DNA from: CBDUQP01 sp965369385
GTDB lineage: Bacteria; Planctomycetota; Phycisphaerae; SM23-33
Length of the DNA: 64,000 nucleotides
Reading direction: 5' to 3'
Assembly: GCA_965369385.1 (NCBI GenBank)
Contig: CBDUQP010000001.1
Span: forward strand, 14,029-78,028
The position numbers and the translations under genes are program-made. This document shows positions 56,043 to 64,000 of the stretch, in pieces. How positions within the stretch are numbered: position 1 is the stretch's first letter; the number at the start of each line of letters is the position of its first letter. The notes under the pieces were generated by a model. It had not been told where the DNA came from and searched no databases. It saw only the letters and a list, made by a program, of their open reading frames with translations.

Positions 56043-56503
56043 GTTGCCTCCTCCGCCTCAGTTTGGTTGGCGAATGTCTCGCTACGTGTTTCGTCGATGG
56101 CCAAATCGCCAAAAGCATCGAAGAACACCTGGAGGCGTTGCAGGGCCGCTCTGGTAGCTTCTGCCTTGGCATCGTCTGCGTCATGGACCTCTTCCAAATC
56201 ACTTCCCAGTTGATTGATGAAGTCCTTCTCCGGCTGCTTGCCTTGACTAACGTGCATGATAGCCTCAGGAAGCAACCTGAACTGCTCAGGCGATGCGAGA
56301 AGGCCGGAACTTGACGGATCGAAGGTCTTCTTTCCCGATTCGCCAACACAAAACGTATTCTTGGCGATTTCACAGAAGTAGTTCAAAGATTCCGGTTTCA
56401 GTCCCGTTGTCAGGAAGTCGTCAAGTGCCATTACCGCCTGTGAGAAAAACAGTGAAAGTGACAGCGACGAGGCGAGTTCATCCAATTGCTCATTCTCATT
56501 CAT
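56015..56503 (-). CDS. Small acidic helical protein of unknown function
   Basis: This protein of about 162 residues is acidic and predicted helical, with LASSLSLSLFFSQAVMALDDFL near the start and a Glu/Asp/Ala-rich region (LEEVHDADDAKAEATRAALQ) in the middle. No family is recognised. The ATG at 56503 with GGAG six bases upstream is preferred to the slightly longer frame starting at 56515. Its end overlaps the HEXXH gene by 28 bases. As the first gene of the cassette it may be a regulator, sensor or partner of the peptidase; this is inference from position only. Confidence 0.6.
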   Translation of the reverse strand: MNENEQLDELASSLSLSLFFSQAVMALDDFLTTGLKPESLNYFCEIAKNTFCVGESGKKTFDPSSSGLLASPEQFRLLPEAIMHVSQGKQPEKDFINQLGSDLEEVHDADDAKAEATRAALQRLQVFFDAFGDLAIDETRSETFANQTEAEEATWMMPSLIG

Positions 56504-57431
56504 AGTAGGCTCCATCCTTGGTTTCTGTAATAGAATCCATCGCTGGTCTTCCGAAGTGGGCAGCTCGTTTATCTGTCAGCCATCCTCTGCGCATCAACCA
56601 GCTATATTTGTTCTTTCCGAAATTGCCCTGCAAAACTACCCAGAGCGTTCTCTGTGTTGTCGCGGGCCGAAAGTGCTTGCGGTTAAAGGTTGCCGGATCT
56701 CAAAAGTGATTATAGGCAATGATTAGCGGTGTCGTCAACTGCTATATCCTACCTATATTCCTATCGGCAAAAAGGGGCGGATCCGTTTGTGAAAAAGCGA
56801 AATAACATGGGCTTGTATTGAAGACAACTCCAGCCATGGGAGTGCCATTGCAGTCCGCTCTGCTGCACTCGTGAGGGCCTTTCGTCCTCGTTCTGGTGGA
56901 ACGGATCATCGTTGTGACAAACCTAGTCCGGGCAGCAGAGACAATAGCTGGCTCACACCTGCTCGCAGTCGTATACTTACATACTGACCGCTACGGACAT
57001 ATCTGATGCATGTGTCTTTCTTGATCTCGATTGTTTCTGTTCGCGCCAACGGTCCAGATGGCAGCGACAACGCTCGCCGGAGGTCGCGGCTGCGCGCAGT
57101 CGTATATTAGTATACTGACCAGTCGTGTGGGTTTTGATGCAGATAATCCCAGGTCCTCTGGCCATCAGTTGGTGCAAAATATTACATACGTGCACCATAA
57201 TGTAACTTTTTGCATCATGCAATCTCACACAATGCGCGTTTTCACAGTATGCCAATATTCGCAAAAAAGGCCACTTAACGATATTCAAAATCGCCGCTGA
57301 GTGCAGAATCTAAATTGTTACACACTTTGCCGGTTTTATTTTGTCTTCGGCCGGAGATTTCGGGCGTTGCGCGGCCGGCGCTTTCGACGAATCCGCCTCA
57401 CGCCATACCGCACCACCTGTGCCCGCCCCAG
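56504..57431. other. Long AT-rich gap with the right direct repeat (56973-57054)
   Basis: These 928 bases lie upstream of the cassette and downstream of metH. They contain the right copy of the 82-base direct repeat (56973-57054) and a partial third copy of its left edge (57095-57120, CGCAGTCGTATA then ACTGACC). A degraded family A tail follows the repeat (57034-57100). Bases 57170-57260 are clearly AT-rich. Short open frames on both strands have no family resemblance or good ribosome binding sites, so I call no gene. The cassette promoter should lie here. Confidence 0.6.
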
Positions 57432-60400
57432 CTATACCGCGAAGTACTTCGCCTGCGGGTGGTGGGTGATGATCGCCGACGTTGACTGCTCGGGGACCAT
57501 TTGCAAACTGTCCGTGAGCGTCACGCCGATGGCCTCCGGCCGCAGTAGCTGGAACACCTTCCGCTGGTCTTCCAGGTTCGGGCAGGCCGGATATCCGAAA
57601 CCGTATCGCTGGCCCTGGTACTTGCGGACGATGGCGACGTTGCTGTCGCTGGACCGCACACCCTTGCCCGCGATGGAAAGCTGGCGGCGGATCATGTCAT
57701 GCCAGTACTCCATGAGGGCCTCGGCTGTCTCCACGCTGAACCCGTGCAGCACGAGGTAATCGTGATATCTGTCGGATTCGTACAGCTCACGGATGCGCTC
57801 GCAAACGCCATCGCCGACGGTCGCCAGGCAAAATCCAACGATGTCGCCACCGGCTGATTCACTCTTGAAGTAATCGGTAATGCACAGCCGTGAGCCGGCC
57901 GACTGACGTGGGAAATCGAACACTATCTCCCTACCATCATTGTCAACGACAAGCCTGTTACCATCGCTATGGCAGCGGAAATATCCATATGCGATTTTCG
58001 GCTGAATGAGGCCTTCGTGCAGGGTCTGGCGCACGAGTTCCTGGAATATCGGCCGGACGGTATCGCTCAGGAGTTTCTCGTATTCCTGCTCGTTCATGTG
58101 GGCGCGTTTGTATCCCCATCGCCAGCGGAACAGTGCCTGCTCGTTGATGTAGGGCAGGATCTCGGCCGGGTTGATATCGAGCTCGTGTCTTACGCCTATA
58201 AACGGCGTAGTGGGTGTGGGGTTATCGTGCCCGACTGCCACGGCCTGCACCTGGGCGCGTGCTGCGGCGTGGGGTTTGTGGGCTTCAAACGTGGTGGATC
58301 TCAGCGAACCGGATTCGTGATCATGTATGGCTTTGAGCCCGGCGAACGCGTCCTTGCAGTAGACTACGGGCGAGTCATATTGCGGCGTGCAGTTCTCGGC
58401 TACGAACTTCGGCGTGAGGGCTGCTCCGCCAAGCAGTACTGGCTGGGTGAGTCCGGCCTTCTTCATGCGGGGTAGTGCATCCTGCATTACGATTGCCGAC
58501 TTTACGAGCAATCCGCTGAGTGCGATAACGTCAACGTCGAGCTCGGCTGCTTTGTCGATGATTGTCTGCGTGGGGACTTTGATTCCGATATCGTGCACGT
58601 CGCATCCATTGTTAGACAGGATGATCGCGACGAGGTTCTTGCCGATATCGTGCACGTCGCCTTCCACCGTAGCCAGCAGCACCTTCAGGCCGGCGGCGGC
58701 TTCCTGGTGGGACATGAACGGCTGGAGAATGTCGACGCTGTGCTTCATGGTCTCGGCCGACTGCAGCACAAACGGCAGCAGCATCTCACCCTTGCCGAAC
58801 AACTCGCCGACCTTCTGCATCGCCGGCAGCAGGTGGGCATTGATGATGTCGGCTGGGTCATGGCGCTCCATGAGGATCGTCAGCAGATCGGCCAGATCCT
58901 GCTGATCGCCATTGAGCACCTTCTCCTGAAGGAGTTGCTCGGGACGTTTGGTGAGGTCATCGCTCTGCGTTTGGGTGGTCTGGTCCTGTCGGCCGACGAA
59001 GTGGTCGATTAGCTTCATCAGCGGCGATTGCTCGCCTGGCTGGCGGCGGTTATGTATAAGGTCCAGGCACATCTCGCGGTCCTCGTCTGATATTCTCGCC
59101 AGGGGGAGAATCTTGCCGGCGTGGATAATGGCTGCGTCCATGCCCGCTTCGACTACTTCGTTCAGGAACACAGAGTTCAGTACCACGCGGGCGTTTGCGG
59201 GCAGGCCGAACGAGATATTGCTGAGCCCCAGCACGGTGTGCACGCCGGGCAGTTCGCTCTTTATCAGGCGGATAGCTTCTATGGTGTCGGTTGCGGCGGT
59301 GAGCAGGTTCTCGTCGCCCGAACCAATCGTGAACGTAAGCGGATCAAACAGCAGGTCAGCCGGCCTGAGCCCATATTTGCCGACGGCCAGATCGCAAATA
59401 CGCCTGGCGACCTGGAGCTTCTTCTGCGGTGACATCGCCATTCCGTCTTCGTCGATGGTGAGTGCGATAACGGCTGCCCCGTAGCGTTTGGCGATGGTGC
59501 ACATCTTGCCGAGAGTCTCGCCGCCGTCCTCCAGATTGATGGAGTTGATAATGCATCTTCCGGGATAGAGCTTGATGGCTTCTTCGATGATGTTGGGGCG
59601 TGTGGAGTCGATCACGAGCGGTGCCTTGACGGACTCTGCGAACATTGCGGTCAGCGTGGTCATGTCGACAAGTTCATCGCGGCCGGCGTATGCGGTGCAC
59701 AGATCCAGCGCGCCGGCTCCGGTGCGTTCCTGCTCGACAGCCATCTGCAAGGCGGCGTTGAAGTTATCGGCAAGCAGGAGTTCTCGGAATTTCTTGGATC
59801 CGCTGGTATTCGTCCGCTCTCCGATCATAAGCGGCGGGATCTCCTGACGGATGGGCACCGCCTGGTACCCGCTGGATAGCGACGGGATTACTTCAGGCGT
59901 GCGCGGGGCAGGTTGGGCGTCTTTCAGTGCGTCGGCGAGGCAGCGAATGTGATCCGGCTGAGTGCCGCAACATCCGCCGACTACGCTCACCCCGTTCTGT
60001 TCGACGTATGTTTTTATGCTGGCGGCAAAGTCTTCCGGCGAGAGTGTGTAGTGCGTCTGGCCGTCGATCACCTGGGGCATACCAGCGTTTGGGATTACCG
60101 AGATTCGCCCGCCCCAGTGCTTGCTGAGGTAGTGCACGTGAGAGGCCATGCTCACCGGGCCTGTCGCACAGTTCAATCCCAGCGAGAACAGGCCATACGG
60201 TTCAAACGTGGCAGCCACCGCAGCCAGGTCGGTCCCGACAAGCATGGTTCCAGTTGCTTCGAGCGTTACCGATACGGAGATCGGCACGGACTTGCCCGCC
60301 CGCTCGAACGCCCTGAAGCACTCGACGATGAGGGTCTTCGTGTGAAGTATGTCCTGGCATGTTTCGATGAACAGGAGGTCGACGCCTTCTTCGAGCAGCA

Positions 60401-60815
60401 CATCGATTTGTTTGCGGTATGCTTGTGCGATTGCATCGACGTCTATTTGTCCCAGCGAAGGCAGCCGCGTGCCGGGGCCTATTGATGCGGCGATGTATAC
60501 GCCTTCGCGCCCGCCGATTGCCTCCCGTGCGCAGGCGACAGCGGCCCGGTTAAGCTGCTGGACCTGGTCCGCCAGCCCGTACTCCGCCAGTACAATCTCA
60601 TTGGCGCCGAGCGTGTTGGTCTCCAGCACGTTGGCCCCGGCCTGCAGGAAGGAAGTATGCAGTTCGACTATCGCTTCGGGCGCGTTTGTGTTCAGGTACT
60701 CATTGCATCCAGCGCATGAGCCCCAAGTGGATTCGGGCAGGCCCATCGCCTGCAGGTTCGTTCCGCATGCCCCGTCAAATATAAGTATTTTTTCGTTATC
60801 GATCATCGTGCTCAT
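57432..60815 (-). CDS. metH: Cobalamin-dependent methionine synthase
   Basis: MetH transfers a methyl group from methyltetrahydrofolate via cob(I)alamin to homocysteine. Modules are in the normal order over 1127 residues. The homocysteine domain has zinc cysteines (GLNCATGP and GGCCGT). The pterin domain contains GERTNTSGSKKFRELL and SINLEDGG. The cap and cobalamin domains have the B12 His motif GDVHDIGKN, and the C-terminal activation domain contains the SAM-binding RWGYKR- and FGYPACPN-type motifs. The start at 60815 has no clear Shine-Dalgarno sequence, and an ATG three codons later is possible. Its cofactor links it to the cobalamin riboswitch 10 kb away. Confidence 0.96.
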   Translation of the reverse strand: MSTMIDNEKILIFDGACGTNLQAMGLPESTWGSCAGCNEYLNTNAPEAIVELHTSFLQAGANVLETNTLGANEIVLAEYGLADQVQQLNRAAVACAREAIGGREGVYIAASIGPGTRLPSLGQIDVDAIAQAYRKQIDVLLEEGVDLLFIETCQDILHTKTLIVECFRAFERAGKSVPISVSVTLEATGTMLVGTDLAAVAATFEPYGLFSLGLNCATGPVSMASHVHYLSKHWGGRISVIPNAGMPQVIDGQTHYTLSPEDFAASIKTYVEQNGVSVVGGCCGTQPDHIRCLADALKDAQPAPRTPEVIPSLSSGYQAVPIRQEIPPLMIGERTNTSGSKKFRELLLADNFNAALQMAVEQERTGAGALDLCTAYAGRDELVDMTTLTAMFAESVKAPLVIDSTRPNIIEEAIKLYPGRCIINSINLEDGGETLGKMCTIAKRYGAAVIALTIDEDGMAMSPQKKLQVARRICDLAVGKYGLRPADLLFDPLTFTIGSGDENLLTAATDTIEAIRLIKSELPGVHTVLGLSNISFGLPANARVVLNSVFLNEVVEAGMDAAIIHAGKILPLARISDEDREMCLDLIHNRRQPGEQSPLMKLIDHFVGRQDQTTQTQSDDLTKRPEQLLQEKVLNGDQQDLADLLTILMERHDPADIINAHLLPAMQKVGELFGKGEMLLPFVLQSAETMKHSVDILQPFMSHQEAAAGLKVLLATVEGDVHDIGKNLVAIILSNNGCDVHDIGIKVPTQTIIDKAAELDVDVIALSGLLVKSAIVMQDALPRMKKAGLTQPVLLGGAALTPKFVAENCTPQYDSPVVYCKDAFAGLKAIHDHESGSLRSTTFEAHKPHAAARAQVQAVAVGHDNPTPTTPFIGVRHELDINPAEILPYINEQALFRWRWGYKRAHMNEQEYEKLLSDTVRPIFQELVRQTLHEGLIQPKIAYGYFRCHSDGNRLVVDNDGREIVFDFPRQSAGSRLCITDYFKSESAGGDIVGFCLATVGDGVCERIRELYESDRYHDYLVLHGFSVETAEALMEYWHDMIRRQLSIAGKGVRSSDSNVAIVRKYQGQRYGFGYPACPNLEDQRKVFQLLRPEAIGVTLTDSLQMVPEQSTSAIITHHPQAKYFAV

Positions 60816-61199
60816 CTATAAGTGTAGTAACTGTTAGAACTGGGATTATCCATCTTCCGTTTTGCGGAAGTCAACGCGCGGCCTGTGACGGGTTTGTTTA
60901 CTTCGTCCAACCCGAGTGAACATTACTCGCCGCAGGAGCCTTTGGTGCCAGAGGCGCACCGGGGCAAACCAGAGGGCAGAAAGTGGTAATATCGTGCTGG
61001 AAGCTTGCTATATGGTTTGAATGTGACCTGAAATGGCGACATTGGGTTGACCGGTTGGCAGTTTGGGATTACAGTTCCATTATAGATTAATGTGGGGCTG
61101 CAAGCCTCAAAAGCCGATTATCAGGGTGGATGAGATGTCATTCCAAACTGAATTTGTATTCATCAGGCAGCACGAACTTGAAGTCTCAGGAGTTGTAAG
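60816..61199. other. Divergent promoter region between metH and the UroD-like gene
   Basis: These 384 bases must hold both promoters. A perfect hairpin CTTCCG-TTTTG-CGGAAG (60854-60870) and a CGGGTT/AACCCG pair near 60896-60921 lie in the probable metH leader. I could not match them to a known SAM, SAH or cobalamin riboswitch. No gene is seen. Confidence 0.4.
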
Positions 61200-62828
61200 A
61201 TGACTGGTAAAGAGAGAGTTGCGAAGGCCATCAAGTGTGAATCGGTGGACAGAGTGCCTTGGGTACCGTTTGTTGGTGTGCATGCAGGGGCACTGTTAGG
61301 CATTAAGGCCGATGTGTATTTGAAGAGCGAAGATTACATGGTCAAAGGTGTGCAGGCCGCCATTGATCGCTATAAGCCTGATGGTATTCCCGTTACCTTC
61401 GACTTGCAGTTGGAGGCCGAGGTGCTCGGCTGCGAGCTGAACTGGTCGGAGGATAACCCCCCTGCTGTAATCAGTCATCCACTGGCCAACGGGACTGCAC
61501 TTGCGGACTTGTCCGTGCCATCTGCAGATGCCGGCCGAATTGGAGCTGTGCTGTCGACAACCCGCAAGCTTCGAGCCGCCAATCCCGATATTGCACTTTA
61601 CGGCCTGATTACCGGTCCGTTCACTCTGGCACTTCACATGCTTGGCACGGACATTTTCATGAAGATGTTCGATGCCCCAGACGAGATACACGCACTGATG
61701 AAGTTTTGCCAGGATGTGGGCAATGCGATGTCGGACTATCTTATAGAAGCCGGCTGCGATGTTATAGCGGTTGTCGACCCGATGACCAGCCAGATCGGAC
61801 CGGACCAGTTCCAGGAGTTTGTCACGCAGTACGCAACCAATGTATTCGAGCACATTCGTAAAAACGGCGCGTTGGGATCGTTCTTCGTGTGCGGGCACGC
61901 CCAGCAGAATGTGGAAATCATGTGCCAATGCGGGTGTGACAGCATTTCGGTTGACGAGAACATCCCACTGCAATTCGTCAGGGAAGTTTGCCAGCGAGAG
62001 GGTGTGAGCTTCGGCGGGAACATGCAGCTCACGACCGTGCTCCTGCTGGGCAAGCCCGTCGATGCCCAGAAGAACGCCATCGAATGCCTGGAAATTGCGG
62101 GTGATAAGGGATTCATACTGGCTCCCGGATGTGATATTCCGTATGCAACTCCGCCGGAGAACCTGGAAGCAATTTGCGAGATAGTCGCCGACGAGTATAA
62201 ACGGGACACCGTCAAGGCCATGGTTAGCCAGAGCGATGACGGCGACCGTCTGGACATGGCCGAGTATGGCCAGCAGGACAAAGTGATCGTCGATATCATA
62301 ACTCTCGATTCGGAAGGTTGCGCCCCGTGCCAGTACATGGTGGATGCGGTTCGCAAAATCACTCCCGCGTTTGATGGTATCGTCGAGTGGCGTGAGCACA
62401 AGATAAAGTACCGCGAATCGCTGGTATTCATGTCGTCGCTGATGGTTCGCAATATTCCGACGATTTGTATCGATGGCCAGATTACGTTTGTCTCTCGTAT
62501 CCCGCCGCGTGATGAGCTGATAGCCGCCATCCAGAATCGTATTAACGAGAAGATGCGTATTCGGATCAAGCAGAAGAAGGGTACTGTCTTTCTCATTGGT
62601 GAAGAGAACGATGAAACCGCAGCCGCACGCGACGTTCTGGAGCGTGCAATTGCTGAACTGGGGACGGATGTCGACTTGGTTGGCGTGACCGACGAGAAGA
62701 TATTTGCCGAGTTCGGTCTGGTAAAAGCCCAGACACCCGCCGTTGTGACTGCGAAATATCGCCAGCGATCATCGCAGCGAACACCGGAGTTGGCAGCGGT
62801 CAAGGAGTGGCTGAAAGAGCTATCATAG
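61200..62828 (+). CDS. UroD-family methyltransferase-like protein fused to thioredoxin-like domains
   Basis: Residues 1 to about 340 form a uroporphyrinogen-decarboxylase-type barrel of the corrinoid methyltransferase group (MtaA/MtbA-like), beginning GKERVAKAIKCESVDRVPWVPF. The later Cys of the family zinc site is present (APGCDIPYATPPEN, Cys 311). The HxC part reads FVC (229-231), so the usual His is Phe. From about 360 a thioredoxin-like domain carries CAPC (374-377), and from about 462 to the end a second thioredoxin-like half lacks cysteines. It may demethylate or methylate a corrinoid protein with redox control; that is inference. AGGAG precedes the ATG. A CobW-like gene follows. Confidence 0.82.
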   Translation: MTGKERVAKAIKCESVDRVPWVPFVGVHAGALLGIKADVYLKSEDYMVKGVQAAIDRYKPDGIPVTFDLQLEAEVLGCELNWSEDNPPAVISHPLANGTALADLSVPSADAGRIGAVLSTTRKLRAANPDIALYGLITGPFTLALHMLGTDIFMKMFDAPDEIHALMKFCQDVGNAMSDYLIEAGCDVIAVVDPMTSQIGPDQFQEFVTQYATNVFEHIRKNGALGSFFVCGHAQQNVEIMCQCGCDSISVDENIPLQFVREVCQREGVSFGGNMQLTTVLLLGKPVDAQKNAIECLEIAGDKGFILAPGCDIPYATPPENLEAICEIVADEYKRDTVKAMVSQSDDGDRLDMAEYGQQDKVIVDIITLDSEGCAPCQYMVDAVRKITPAFDGIVEWREHKIKYRESLVFMSSLMVRNIPTICIDGQITFVSRIPPRDELIAAIQNRINEKMRIRIKQKKGTVFLIGEENDETAAARDVLERAIAELGTDVDLVGVTDEKIFAEFGLVKAQTPAVVTAKYRQRSSQRTPELAAVKEWLKELS

Positions 62829-62913
62829 TCATGAGAAAACAATCTAGCCTTGCCGCATTTGTGTTGCCTGCAAAAGCGGCCGGGCATAACGAAGCTGTTA
62901 AGGGGTATAAGGC

Positions 62914-63810
62914 ATGACGACCCCGATTATTCTCGTAACCGGCTACCTGGGCGCAGGGAAGACCACGTTGCTGAATCACCTCCTGTCGTTGGAGGAGGTG
63001 GCAGGACAGAATTGTGCCCTGATAATCAACGAGTTCGGCACGCTTGGCGTTGACGGCGGGCTCGTGCGCCCCGGTAGCTGGGAGATGTTCGAGATCAACA
63101 AGGGCAGCCTGTTCTGCATTTGCACAAAGACCGATTTCCTGCTTGCCCTGGCGAATATAGCCCAGATGCCGCACATCGGCGTCGTGATCATCGAAGCTAC
63201 CGGCATAGCCGAGACCAGCGACATCGAAAGCTTCATCGACGAGGAGTTTCTCGCCGGCAAGTTCGAGGTAATGGCGGATATCTGCATTGTGGATGCAGCC
63301 AATTTCACCAAGGTGGCTGCCTACCTGCGGGCCGCAACCAGCCAGGTGGCCTGGGCCGATGGCATTGTCATCAACAAGACAGATACCGTAGACCCGCGCG
63401 AAGTGGACACTCTCAGAAAGGTGCTGGCGGGTATCAATCCCGATGCACCGCAGACGGAGACCAGCTTCGGGCGGATCGATTACGATTTCATCGCGTCACT
63501 GTCACACACCCGGCCGTCAGATAGCATGAAGGAAAACGCCCCGGAAAAAGTATGCTCAGTGTCCATCGAAGCCGATCGCGACATCAATCGCGAACGCTTC
63601 GCACAGGCAGTTGACACGCTCGGCGAAAAACTGCTGAGGCTCAAGGGCAACGTCGGGTTTTCCGATGGCCCGCGTCTTGTCCAATATGTATGCGGCAAGA
63701 TCAACGAAACGGAGCCCATGGCGAATCGACCAAAGACGGCATTCGCAGCCATCACATGGGATCTCCCAAAAGAGCAAGTACAAGCCGCCTTCGAATCAGC
63801 GTTTGTTTGA
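62914..63810 (+). CDS. CobW/COG0523-type GTP-binding protein with modified metal motif
   Basis: This 298-residue G3E GTPase has Walker A GYLGAGKTT (residues 10-18), the switch region IINEFGTLGVDGGLV, EATGIAETS as Walker B region, and INKTD for guanine recognition. In COG0523 metallochaperones the motif CxCC follows the helix after switch I; here it reads FCICT (67-71), so the last Cys is Thr. The C-terminal CobW domain is present but short. Located 85 bases after the UroD/thioredoxin gene, it may activate or deliver a metal or corrinoid to it, as seen with G3E proteins acting on corrinoid enzymes. AAGG precedes the ATG. Confidence 0.85.
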   Translation: MTTPIILVTGYLGAGKTTLLNHLLSLEEVAGQNCALIINEFGTLGVDGGLVRPGSWEMFEINKGSLFCICTKTDFLLALANIAQMPHIGVVIIEATGIAETSDIESFIDEEFLAGKFEVMADICIVDAANFTKVAAYLRAATSQVAWADGIVINKTDTVDPREVDTLRKVLAGINPDAPQTETSFGRIDYDFIASLSHTRPSDSMKENAPEKVCSVSIEADRDINRERFAQAVDTLGEKLLRLKGNVGFSDGPRLVQYVCGKINETEPMANRPKTAFAAITWDLPKEQVQAAFESAFV

Positions 63811-63817
63811 TAACAGT

Positions 63818-63851
63818 CGAAGCGGAGTGTCTCGCTTGCTGCTTCGTTTTT
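63818..63851 (+). terminator. Rho-independent terminator after the CobW-like gene
   Basis: A CGAAGC/GCTTCG stem with an inner AGCG/CGCT-type extension is followed by five T, eight bases after the stop codon. This should end the UroD-CobW transcript. Confidence 0.65.
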
Positions 63852-63946
63852 CGCCCAAGTGTTGAATGCGCATGATTGTGAGCATTTCGGTAGGACATCG
63901 CGCCTTGTATCTGCGGGAGTTCCAGAGAGAACATCAAGGCAGGCTC

Positions 63947-63988
63947 GTGTACGAGAATTCTTTCTGGCAAGAAAGAATTCTCGTACAC
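63947..63988. repeat. Perfect 18-base hairpin joined to a family B repeat
   Basis: Arms 63947-63964 and 63971-63988 are exact inverted copies around the 6-base loop TGGCAA, and each contains GAATTC. No T-run follows, so it is not a simple terminator. Its right edge merges into ACACAGAGCAGGTGAG, identical to 47354-47369. The element runs out of the window. Confidence 0.75.
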
Positions 63989-64000
63989 AGAGCAGGTGAG

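Noticed and set aside
56518..57300. Several 60-100 codon frames in the gap before metH
   Set aside because: No domain, no ribosome binding site, overlapping repeats. Treated as non-coding.
61296..62887. Two long minus-strand frames opposite the UroD-like gene
   Set aside because: Antisense shadows; the plus-strand product has clear domains and a Shine-Dalgarno sequence.

Overview
The window looks like chromosomal DNA of an anaerobic bacterium related to the Planctomycetota, most likely Phycisphaerae-like. This is an inference from gene content and architecture, not a computed placement. Three things point that way: a MoxR/DUF58/BatA/large von Willebrand operon with an ABC-2 exporter, a long coiled-coil membrane protein, and an anchored protein (29.4-31.0 kb) whose C-terminal signature I associate with planctomycetes. 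Pyruvate formate-lyase, class III ribonucleotide reductase and FeoB indicate anoxic, ferrous-iron conditions.

Layout. 1-5.0 kb (+): an ABC-2 exporter (ATPase cut by the window edge, two paralogous permeases) and an anchored HEAT/TPR/CBM9-like protein. 5.3-9.6 kb (-): a broken glycoside-hydrolase pseudogene, then a FeoB-associated Cys-rich protein and feoB with a large loop insertion and a DtxR/MntR-like box upstream. 9.9-27.1 kb (-): a long run with a second ABC-2 exporter, the MoxR/VWA set, a double-permease/NHL fusion, an iron-type binding lipoprotein and a coiled-coil protein. 27.3-31.6 kb (+): alkaline phosphatase, a protein of unknown function bracketed by near-identical repeats, and tRNA-His with promoter and terminator. 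31.6-43.8 kb (-): pflA, pflB, a membrane protein, hemL, leuS and a hybrid histidine kinase, separated by repeat-rich gaps. 44.2-47.2 kb (-): amidohydrolase plus NagB-like pair, and lgt. 47.6-51.7 kb (+): a cobalamin riboswitch followed by nrdD-nrdG-dcd. 52.1-56.5 kb (-): an accessory island with a TIGR04255 pair and a cassette of a dCTP-deaminase-like protein, an HEXXH protein and a small acidic protein. 57.4-63.8 kb: metH, and divergently a UroD/thioredoxin fusion plus a CobW-like GTPase.

Themes. Cobalamin links the right half: a B12-sensing RNA precedes the B12-independent reductase, and metH and a corrinoid-methyltransferase-like gene follow. Intergenic DNA is rich in dispersed, hairpin-forming repeats (at least two families) and REP-like palindromes. 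The best candidate for an undescribed system is the 54.1-56.5 kb cassette. It carries a second deaminase-type gene 2.3 kb from the housekeeping dcd and is flanked by 82-bp direct repeats.
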